NCBI RefSeq assembly: GCF_001427825.1
Contig: NZ_LMGT01000001.1
Coordinates: forward strand, 1,050,305-1,114,304
Source of the DNA: Brevundimonas sp. Root608
GTDB taxonomy: Bacteria > Pseudomonadota > Alphaproteobacteria > Caulobacterales > Caulobacteraceae
Length of the DNA stretch: 64,000 nt
Reading direction: 5' to 3'
A program made the position numbers and the translations under genes. The notes beneath the pieces were generated by a model that was given only the letters and a program-made list of their open reading frames with translations, was not told the origin of the DNA and did not search any database. Within the stretch, counting starts at the first letter, position 1, and every line of letters starts with the position of its first letter. Below are positions 57,464 to 64,000 of this stretch, piece after piece.

Positions 57464-58951
57464 TTGCCCCAGATCCCCTTCATCCTCAGCGTCGTCACCT
57501 TCCTGCCGCTGGTCGGCGCGGGACTGATCCTGCTGGCGCGCCTGTTCAACAAGGGCTCGGCCGATGGCGCCGCGCGCTGGATTGCGCTGATCACCACTGT
57601 TGCGGTTCTGGCGGTCTCCGCCGTTCTGGTGATGCAGTTCAAGCCGGAGCTGGCGACCTACCAATTCGTCGAGCGTTACGACTGGTTCGCGGCGGCCCAG
57701 TACCACATGGGCGTGGACGGGATCTCGATCCTGTTCGTGCTGCTGACGGCCTTCCTGATGCCGATCTGCATCGTCGCCAGCTGGACCACGATCAAGGATC
57801 GCGTCGTCGACTACATGATCGCCTTCCTGGTGCTGGAGACGCTGGTCATCGGGGTGTTCACCTCGCTCGACCTGTTTTTGTTCTACATTTTCTTCGAAGG
57901 CACCCTGGTGCCGATGTTCATCATCATCGGCGTGTGGGGCGGAGCGAACCGGATCTACGCCTCGTACAAATTCTTCCTCTACACCCTGCTGGGCTCGGTC
58001 CTGATGCTGCTGGCCATGCTGTGGATGGCCGCCGAAACCGGCACCACCAGCATCCCCGCGCTCAAGGACTACGCCTTCAGCCCGACCGTGCAGCCTTTGC
58101 TGTGGCTCGCCTTCTTCGCGAGCTTCGCCGTCAAGATGCCGATGTGGCCGGTCCACACCTGGCTTCCCGACGCCCACGTGCAGGCGCCGACGGCCGGCTC
58201 GGTCATCCTCGCCGGCATCCTGCTCAAGCTCGGCGGCTACGGCTTCATCCTGTTCAACCTGCCCATGTTCCCCGCCGCGTCGAAGATGTTCGCGCCGCTG
58301 GTGTTCGTGCTGTCGGCCGTGGCCATCGTCTACACCTCGCTGGTCGCCTTCCGGCAGACGGACATGAAGAAGCTGATCGCCTATTCGTCGGTGGCGCACA
58401 TGGGCTTCGTGACCATGGGCATCTTCGCCGGCAACGCCCTGGGCGTGCAGGGCGCGGTGTTCCAGATGCTCAGCCACGGCCTGATCTCGGGCGCGCTCTT
58501 CCTCTGCGTCGGCGTGGTCTATGACCGGATGCACACCCGCGAGATCGCCCTGTACGGCGGCCTGACCGCGCGGATGCCCTGGTTCGCGGCCATCTTCCTG
58601 CTGTTCACCATGGCCAATGTCGGCCTGCCGGGCACCTCGGGCTTCATCGGCGAGATCCTGACCATGACGGGCGTCTACGGCGTCTCGACCTGGACGGCGC
58701 TGTTCGCGGCCACGGGTGTGATCTTCTCGGCGGTCTACGCCCTGACCCTGTATCGCAACGTCATGTTCGGCGAGATCACCAACCCGGCGATGAAGGCGAT
58801 CACCGACGTCGACAGGCGCGAGCTGCTGATCTTCGTCCCGCTGATCATCGGCACCCTGTGGCTGGGCGTGCAGCCCGGGCTGGTGCTGGATTACACCGCC
58901 GCCTCGGTCGAGGCCCTGACTTCCGCCTTTCAACTTGCGATCGGCGGGTGA
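57464..58951 (+). CDS. nuoM: NADH-quinone oxidoreductase subunit M
   Basis: A 495-residue antiporter-like subunit, 14 helices. TTG 57464 is preferred because GGGGAG lies 7 bases before it; GTG 57449 inside nuoL would add five residues. Core: [21 protein letters not shown] near residue 77, [22 protein letters not shown] near 138 (channel Glu), and [40 protein letters not shown] near 222 (channel Lys). Complete. Confidence 0.95.
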   Translation: MPQIPFILSVVTFLPLVGAGLILLARLFNKGSADGAARWIALITTVAVLAVSAVLVMQFKPELATYQFVERYDWFAAAQYHMGVDGISILFVLLTAFLMPICIVASWTTIKDRVVDYMIAFLVLETLVIGVFTSLDLFLFYIFFEGTLVPMFIIIGVWGGANRIYASYKFFLYTLLGSVLMLLAMLWMAAETGTTSIPALKDYAFSPTVQPLLWLAFFASFAVKMPMWPVHTWLPDAHVQAPTAGSVILAGILLKLGGYGFILFNLPMFPAASKMFAPLVFVLSAVAIVYTSLVAFRQTDMKKLIAYSSVAHMGFVTMGIFAGNALGVQGAVFQMLSHGLISGALFLCVGVVYDRMHTREIALYGGLTARMPWFAAIFLLFTMANVGLPGTSGFIGEILTMTGVYGVSTWTALFAATGVIFSAVYALTLYRNVMFGEITNPAMKAITDVDRRELLIFVPLIIGTLWLGVQPGLVLDYTAASVEALTSAFQLAIGG

Positions 58952-58955
58952 GACG

Positions 58956-60404
58956 ATGATGCCTGATCTTGATTTCGCCCTGCGCCTGTCGGCCCCCGAG
59001 AGCACGCTCGCCGTCGGCGGCCTCGTGCTGCTGATGCTCGGCGCCTTCCTGGGCGAGAAGAGCGCGCGCCTGATCTCCATCCTGTCGGTCGCCCTGCTGG
59101 CGGCCGCCACCGCCGTGACCGTGACGGGTCCGCTGGGCCAGGCCTTCAACGGCGCCTATGTGGCCGACCCGCTGGCGGTCTACGGCAAGGCCCTGATCTT
59201 CCTGTCGAGCGCCGTGGCCATCGTGCTGGGCGGCGGCTGGATGCACCGTGCGAAGATCGCGCGGTTCGAATATCCGATCCTGATCGTGCTGGCCTCGGCC
59301 GGCATGGGGATGATGGCGTCGTCGGGCGATCTGATCTCGCTCTACATCGGCATCGAGTTGCATTCGCTGGCCCTCTATGTGCTGGCCGCCTTCCATCGCG
59401 ACGATCTGAAGGCGTCCGAGGCGGGGCTGAAGTATTTCGTGCTGGGCGCCCTGTCATCGGGGCTGCTGCTGTACGGTGCCAGCCTGATCTACGGCTTCAC
59501 CGGCTCGATGCGGTTCGACGAGATCGCCGCCTATGCCGCGACCAATCAATCGACGGGCCTGATCTTCGGCCTGGTGTTCCTGATCTGCGGCCTGGCTTTC
59601 AAGGTTTCGGCGGCGCCGTTCCACATGTGGACGCCCGACGTCTACGAGGGCGCGCCGACGCCGGTCGTGGCCCTGTTCGCCACGGCTCCCAAGGTGGCGG
59701 CCATGGTGCTGATCGCTCGGACCCTGGAAGGGGCCTTCGCCGGGTCGCACGACCAGTGGGCCCAGGTGCTGATCCTGATCTCGCTGATCAGCTTCGCCGT
59801 CGGCGCTTTCGGCGGTCTGGCGCAGAAGGACTTCCAGCGCCTGTTGGCCTATTCCTCGATCGCCAACATCGGCTACGCCCTGCTGGGCATCGCCGCCGGC
59901 ACCACTCTGGGCGTCCAGGCCATGCTGGTGTTCATGACCCTGTATGTGATCGACCAGTTCGGCTTCTTCGCCATCCTGCTGTCGCTGTCGCGCGGCGGGC
60001 GGCCGATCCGGCGGATCGCCGACCTCGCCGGTCTGCGCAAGGACAGGCCGGTGACGACCCTCGCCCTGACGGTGCTGTCGCTGTCGGTGCTGGGGATGCC
60101 GCCGTTCTCGGGCTTCTGGGGCAAGTTCTACGTCTTCGGCGCCGCCGCCGACGCCGGCTACTGGATGGTCGGCGCCGCCGGTCTGGTGGCCTCGGTGGTG
60201 GCCGGCTTCTACTATCTGCGGATCATCAAGCTGATGTGGTTCGACAAGGCGCCGGAAGGCGTCGAGCCGACGGACAAGGCGCCGATCGAGGCCAGGACCA
60301 TCGCCTGGGCCGCGGCGGCCTTCGCCTTCCCGCTGGTGATCGTCGGTCTGACGTGGATCGAGCCGCTGAGCCGCGCCGCCGCCGTCGGATTCGGAGCCGG
60401 ATAG
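58956..60404 (+). CDS. nuoN: NADH-quinone oxidoreductase subunit N
   Basis: A 482-residue antiporter-like subunit, 14 helices. ATG 58956 (ATG 58959 equally possible). GIELHSLALYVLAAFHRDDLKASEAGLKYFVLGALSSGLLLYGASLIYGFTG carries the channel Glu; FKVSAAPFHMWTPDVYEGAPTPVVALFATAPKVAAM near residue 216 carries the Lys. Last nuo gene; 6 bp before birA. Confidence 0.96.
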   Translation: MMPDLDFALRLSAPESTLAVGGLVLLMLGAFLGEKSARLISILSVALLAAATAVTVTGPLGQAFNGAYVADPLAVYGKALIFLSSAVAIVLGGGWMHRAKIARFEYPILIVLASAGMGMMASSGDLISLYIGIELHSLALYVLAAFHRDDLKASEAGLKYFVLGALSSGLLLYGASLIYGFTGSMRFDEIAAYAATNQSTGLIFGLVFLICGLAFKVSAAPFHMWTPDVYEGAPTPVVALFATAPKVAAMVLIARTLEGAFAGSHDQWAQVLILISLISFAVGAFGGLAQKDFQRLLAYSSIANIGYALLGIAAGTTLGVQAMLVFMTLYVIDQFGFFAILLSLSRGGRPIRRIADLAGLRKDRPVTTLALTVLSLSVLGMPPFSGFWGKFYVFGAAADAGYWMVGAAGLVASVVAGFYYLRIIKLMWFDKAPEGVEPTDKAPIEARTIAWAAAAFAFPLVIVGLTWIEPLSRAAAVGFGAG

Positions 60405-60410
60405 GGCGCC

Positions 60411-61160
60411 ATGCCCGCCGCCCCGATCCTGCTGCTGGAAGAGACCGACTCCACCAATGCGGACGCCCGCCGCCGGGCCGAGGCCGGCGAGACCGGGCCG
60501 CTGTGGATCGTCGCCCGCCGCCAGACGGCCGGGCGCGGACGGCGCGGGCGCGAATGGGCCAGCGAGGGCGGCAATCTGTTCGCCACCCTGCTGCATGTGA
60601 CGCGCAAGACCCCGGCCGAGGCGGCGCAGGTGACCTTCGTCGCCGCCCTGGCCATCGCCGACCTGCTGGACGCGTATGCGCCGCCGTCGCTGGTGACGAT
60701 CAAATGGCCCAATGACGTGATGCTGGCCGGCGAGAAGGCCTCGGGTGTTCTGGTCGAATCCGGGGCGCACGAGAGCGGGGGCCTCTGGCTGGCGGTCGGG
60801 ATCGGCGTCAATCTGGCGCATGCGCCTGACGGGACCGAGCGGCCGGCGACGGCCCTGGTCCAACATCTACGCGGCGACGTGCTGACGCCGCCGACGGTCG
60901 AGGCGGCCGCCGCGACGCTGGCCGAGGCGTTCGCGGTGTGGATGGAGCGGTGGGAGACGCTGGGCTTCCAGCCTATCCTCGACGCCTGGCAGGCGAGGAC
61001 ACCGGGGCTGGACGGGCCCGCCGTGGCGCGGCTGGGGCGCGAGACGGTCGAGGGCCGGGCCGAGGGCGTGGCGCCGGACGGGGCGCTGAAACTGAGACTG
61101 GCGGACGGGTCGCTGCGGCTGATCTCGGCGGGCGACGTCTTTTTCGGGGAGGCCGCGTAA
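60411..61160 (+). CDS. birA: Biotin--[acetyl-CoA carboxylase] ligase
   Basis: A 249-residue biotin protein ligase that attaches biotin to acetyl-CoA carboxylase. Class I: no N-terminal DNA-binding domain, so it does not act as the biotin repressor. Motifs: [38 protein letters not shown] near residue 40 (biotinyl-AMP loop), [21 protein letters not shown] near residue 97, and the C-terminal SH3-like domain ([18 protein letters not shown]). Confidence 0.93.
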   Translation: MPAAPILLLEETDSTNADARRRAEAGETGPLWIVARRQTAGRGRRGREWASEGGNLFATLLHVTRKTPAEAAQVTFVAALAIADLLDAYAPPSLVTIKWPNDVMLAGEKASGVLVESGAHESGGLWLAVGIGVNLAHAPDGTERPATALVQHLRGDVLTPPTVEAAAATLAEAFAVWMERWETLGFQPILDAWQARTPGLDGPAVARLGRETVEGRAEGVAPDGALKLRLADGSLRLISAGDVFFGEAA

Positions 61161-61939
61161 TGCTGCTGGCGATCGAACAGGGCAACACCAATACGCTGTT
61201 CGCGGTGCATGACGGGAACGAGTGGGTCGCCCAGTGGCGCACCGCGACGCACGCCAACCGCACGGCCGACGAATACGCGGTCTGGCTGAGCCAGCTGCTG
61301 GCCATGCGCGGCCTGTCGATCGGCCAGCTGGACGGCTGCATCATCTCCAGCGTGGTGCCGCAGTCGATCTTCAATCTGCGAAACCTGTCGCGGCGCTACC
61401 TGTCGGTCGAGCCGCTGGTCATCGGCGACAATGTCGAGCTCGGCATGACGGCGCGGATCACCAAGCCGAGCGAGGCGGGGGCCGACCGGCTGGTCAACGC
61501 CATCGGGGCCCATCTGATGTACCCGGGCGACCTGATCGTCATCGACAGCGGCACGGCCACCACCTTCGACGTGATCGCCGCCGACGGGGCCTTCGAGGGC
61601 GGGGTGATCGCGCCCGGCATCAACCTGTCGCTGCAGGCCCTGCACGAGGCCGCCGCAATGTTGCCCCGCATCGCCATCCAGAAGCCCGATCGCGTGATCG
61701 GCAAGGACACGGTCTCCAACATGCAATCGGGCGTCTTCTGGGGCTATGTCGCCCTGATCGAGGGCCTGGTCGCACGCATCAAGGCGGAGTGGGGGAAACC
61801 CATGACCGTCATCGGCACCGGCGGCGTCGCTTCGCTGTTCGAAGGGGCCACCACATCCATCGACCGGTTCGATCCGGACCTGACCATCCGCGGCCTTCTC
61901 GAAATCTGGCGGCGGAATACCCACTCTAAGGACGTATGA
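61160..61939 (+). CDS. coaX: Type III pantothenate kinase
   Basis: A 259-residue CoaX that phosphorylates pantothenate, first step of CoA synthesis. The phosphate loop at the N-terminus reads [13 protein letters not shown] rather than the usual D-x-G-N-T, with Glu for Asp; [33 protein letters not shown] near residue 110 carries the pantothenate-binding and catalytic Asp region, and [23 protein letters not shown] follows. Overlaps birA and rnj. The E-for-D change is seen in Caulobacterales and does not obviously stop activity. Confidence 0.92.
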   Translation: MLLAIEQGNTNTLFAVHDGNEWVAQWRTATHANRTADEYAVWLSQLLAMRGLSIGQLDGCIISSVVPQSIFNLRNLSRRYLSVEPLVIGDNVELGMTARITKPSEAGADRLVNAIGAHLMYPGDLIVIDSGTATTFDVIAADGAFEGGVIAPGINLSLQALHEAAAMLPRIAIQKPDRVIGKDTVSNMQSGVFWGYVALIEGLVARIKAEWGKPMTVIGTGGVASLFEGATTSIDRFDPDLTIRGLLEIWRRNTHSKDV

Positions 61940-63609
61940 AAAAGCAAACCAACGACGAGTTCGTCTTCCTGCCCCTGGGCGGGTCGGGCGAAATCGGTAT
62001 GAACCTGAACCTGTACGGCTACGGCCCCGAGGCGAACCGCGAGTGGATCGTGGTCGACGTGGGCGTGACCTTCGGCGACCTTTCGACGCCCGGCGTCGAC
62101 GTGATCGTGCCCGATCCCGCCTTCCTGGAAGGCGAGACGATCCGCGGCATCGTCCTGACCCACGCCCATGAGGACCATATCGGCGCCTTGGGCTGGCTGT
62201 GGAGCCGGATGAAGGCGCCGCTGTACGCCACGCCTTTCACCGCCTACCTGATCCGCGAGAAACTGCGCGAGGCCGGGATCCTGGACCAGGTCCAGCTGAT
62301 CGAGGTGCCGCTGGGCGGGACGGTCAACCTCGGCAAGTTCGACGTCACCTTCGTCACCATGACCCACTCGATCGCCGAGCCGAACGGCCTGGCCATCAAG
62401 ACGCCGCTGGGCACGGTGCTGCACACCGGCGACTGGAAGATCGACGAGGACCCCGTCATCGGCGAGGTCACCGACGCCGGCGCCATCACCCGGCTCGGCG
62501 ACGAGGGCGTGCTGGCCATGGTGTGCGATTCCACCAACGTCTTCGTGGACGGGACGGCGGGATCCGAGGGCATGGTCCGGGAAAAACTGTCCGAGCTGAT
62601 CAGCGGGCTGAGGGGACGCATCGCGGTCGGCTGCTTCGCGTCGAACGTCGCCCGCATGGACAGCGTGATCCGCGCCGCCGAGAAGGCCGGCCGCCGCGTG
62701 TCGCTGGCGGGTCGGTCGATGCACCGCATCACCGCCGCGGCGAAGCATGTCGGGATGCTGAACGACATCAAGCCCTTCCTCTCCGAGCAGGAAGCCCGTG
62801 TCTGGCCAGCGGACGATATTCTGTATCTCTGCACCGGCAGTCAGGGCGAGGTCCGCGCCGCCCTGTCCCGCGTCGCCGAGGGCACGCACCCCTACATCAA
62901 GCTGAGCAAGGGCGATCACTGCATCTTTTCGTCGCGGGTCATCCCCGGCAACGAGCTGTCGGTCGGTCGTCTGCAGGACAAGCTCGCGGATCGCGGCGTG
63001 CGGCTCTACACCGAGAAGGACCACCCGGGCATCCACGTCTCCGGCCACCCCTGCCGGGAGGAGCTGAAACAGATGTACCAATGGGCGCGGCCGAAGATCG
63101 CGGTCCCGACCCACGGCATGCGCCGCCATCTGGCCGAGCATGCGAACCTTGCGAAGGACATGGGCGTGCCGGAGACGGTCACCCCTCGCAACGGCGACAT
63201 GGTTCGCCTGGCCCCCGGGCCCGCGGCCATCATCGACGAGGTCCCGAGCGGCCGGCTGTATGTCGACGGCGGCCGCCTGGTCACCGAACAGGGCGAGGCC
63301 CTGCACGAGCGGCGTCACGCCTCGACCAACGGCGTGCTGATCGTCAGCTTCGCCATGGACAAGCGCGGCAAGATCGTCAGCGACATCGATGTGCGGGCCA
63401 TCGGCCTGCCGGGCGACGCCGAATCGCCGCTGGGCGATGCCCTCGACGATCTGGCCGAACGCGCCGAACAGGCGGTGATGAAGCTGAAGGGCGCGGCGCT
63501 CGAGGACGAGATGGTCATCGAACAGGCCGTCTCGCGGGCGCTGAAGAAGGCCAGCCAGCAGATCTGGGACCGGCGGCCGATCGTCGAGACGATCATTCTG
63601 CGGATGTAA
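61936..63609 (+). CDS. rnj: Ribonuclease J
   Basis: A 557-residue metallo-beta-lactamase/beta-CASP RNase that trims mRNA and rRNA 5' ends. [13 protein letters not shown] near residue 75 (H-x-H-x-D-H zinc site), [13 protein letters not shown] near residue 142, HTGDWKID near 160, CDSTNVF near 197, and the beta-[15 protein letters not shown] near 305 with the final [14 protein letters not shown]. An alphaproteobacterial cell having both RNase E and RNase J is usual for Caulobacterales. The start overlaps coaX by 4 bp. Confidence 0.95.
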   Translation: MKKQTNDEFVFLPLGGSGEIGMNLNLYGYGPEANREWIVVDVGVTFGDLSTPGVDVIVPDPAFLEGETIRGIVLTHAHEDHIGALGWLWSRMKAPLYATPFTAYLIREKLREAGILDQVQLIEVPLGGTVNLGKFDVTFVTMTHSIAEPNGLAIKTPLGTVLHTGDWKIDEDPVIGEVTDAGAITRLGDEGVLAMVCDSTNVFVDGTAGSEGMVREKLSELISGLRGRIAVGCFASNVARMDSVIRAAEKAGRRVSLAGRSMHRITAAAKHVGMLNDIKPFLSEQEARVWPADDILYLCTGSQGEVRAALSRVAEGTHPYIKLSKGDHCIFSSRVIPGNELSVGRLQDKLADRGVRLYTEKDHPGIHVSGHPCREELKQMYQWARPKIAVPTHGMRRHLAEHANLAKDMGVPETVTPRNGDMVRLAPGPAAIIDEVPSGRLYVDGGRLVTEQGEALHERRHASTNGVLIVSFAMDKRGKIVSDIDVRAIGLPGDAESPLGDALDDLAERAEQAVMKLKGAALEDEMVIEQAVSRALKKASQQIWDRRPIVETIILRM

Positions 63610-63683
63610 TCGGGGCAGTCAGGCCTTTGAACCGGCGGGTTCGCTTCCTATAAGGAGCCGAATCCGCCGCCCAGGACCGCCCC

Positions 63684-64000
63684 ATGCCCGACGCCCCGCC
63701 CGAGTTTCTCTACAAGCGCGTCCTGCTGAAGGTCTCGGGCGAGGTGCTGATGGGCGATCAGGCCTATGGCATCGACCAGAAAACCGTGGCGACCGTGGCC
63801 CAGGCCGTGGCCGACGTGGCCCGCGAGGGCGTCGAGATCTGCCTCGTCATCGGCGGCGGCAACATCTTCCGCGGACTGAGCAAGGCCGCGGGCGACATGG
63901 AGCGCGCCACCGCCGACTATATGGGCATGCTGGCGACCGTCATGAACGCCCTGGCCATGCAGGCGGCGCTGGAGAAGATCGGCGTCCAGACCCGGGTGCA
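63684..64000 (+). CDS. pyrH: UMP kinase, 5' part (runs off the window)
   Basis: ATG 63684 with 105 residues before the window ends. [36 protein letters not shown] and [14 protein letters not shown] are the phosphate-binding start of bacterial UMP kinase, which makes UDP from UMP and ATP. The [30 protein letters not shown] part is the family helix set. An intergenic gap of 74 bp follows rnj. Confidence 0.93.
   Translation, partial: MPDAPPEFLYKRVLLKVSGEVLMGDQAYGIDQKTVATVAQAVADVAREGVEICLVIGGGNIFRGLSKAAGDMERATADYMGMLATVMNALAMQAALEKIGVQTRV

Noticed and set aside
55224..60866. Long minus-strand frames opposite nuoL, nuoM, nuoN
   Set aside because: His/Gln/Arg/Asp-rich translations typical of shadows; plus-strand NuoL, M and N are unambiguous.

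Overview
This 64 kb window is high-GC chromosomal DNA from an alphaproteobacterium, almost certainly a member of the Caulobacterales and most like Brevundimonas. The grounds are the RNase E ending in a GWWRR tail (the PNPase-docking peptide known from Caulobacter), the IscR-headed SUF operon, the bactofilin/M23 pair, the CoaX variant beginning with an E-Q-G-N-T loop, and the many 4-bp ATGA/GTGA gene overlaps. It is core genome; I saw no prophage, transposase or CRISPR array.

Layout. 1-2.7 kb: end of glmU, rpiA, a small membrane protein, gor. 2.8-5.9 kb: an aromatic amino acid block with class II DAHP synthase, a stand-alone prephenate dehydratase domain lacking ACT, then a short leader ORF rich in Tyr/Phe codons followed by hairpins, then a chorismate mutase with an unrecognised C-terminal half. 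5.9-11.2 kb (minus strand): DsbA-like thiol oxidoreductase, M48 protease, RNase E with a long leader. 11.2-17.4 kb: amidase, a broken efflux-adaptor remnant, a DnaQ-like exonuclease, PBP1A, and prfB with the programmed +1 frameshift. 17.5-22.2 kb (minus): two lipoproteins sharing a signal-region DNA segment, bactofilin plus M23 peptidase, Bcp, TyrS. 22.3-24.9 kb: DOMON-like protein, NamZ-family (DUF1343) hydrolase, and a hydrolase that lacks its nucleophile. 25.0-35.2 kb: a tightly overlapping operon, iscR - cysteine desulfurase - sufB - DUF4279-like - sufC - sufD - sufS - sufT - sufA, running straight into metN - metI - metQ and a TfoX-like gene. 35.2-41.5 kb: acyltransferase, diguanylate cyclase, DEAD-box helicase, a secreted protein, and a BlaI/M56 pair with a paired TACA-N2-TGTA operator. 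41.6 kb: tRNA-Asp(GTC). 42-60.4 kb: the whole 14-gene nuo operon for respiratory complex I, with six small accessory genes between subunits and two antisense genes. 60.4-64 kb: birA, coaX, rnj (RNase J) and the start of pyrH.

Together the genes cover envelope building (glmU, amidase, PBP1A, M23/bactofilin, NamZ), Fe-S cluster supply (SUF), and the largest Fe-S consumer of the cell (complex I). A family of palindromic intergenic repeats (consensus core CCTCGGG-N5-CCCGAGG) occurs as two paired elements and one solo copy inside a coding region.

Most notable items: the predicted Tyr/Phe leader-peptide attenuator ahead of the chorismate mutase; the split, ACT-less phenylalanine branch; the DUF4279-like gene inside the SUF operon; the repeat that forms part of a lipoprotein signal region; and the interrupted nuo operon. 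All function calls come from reading the sequence and translations by eye; no database search was run.
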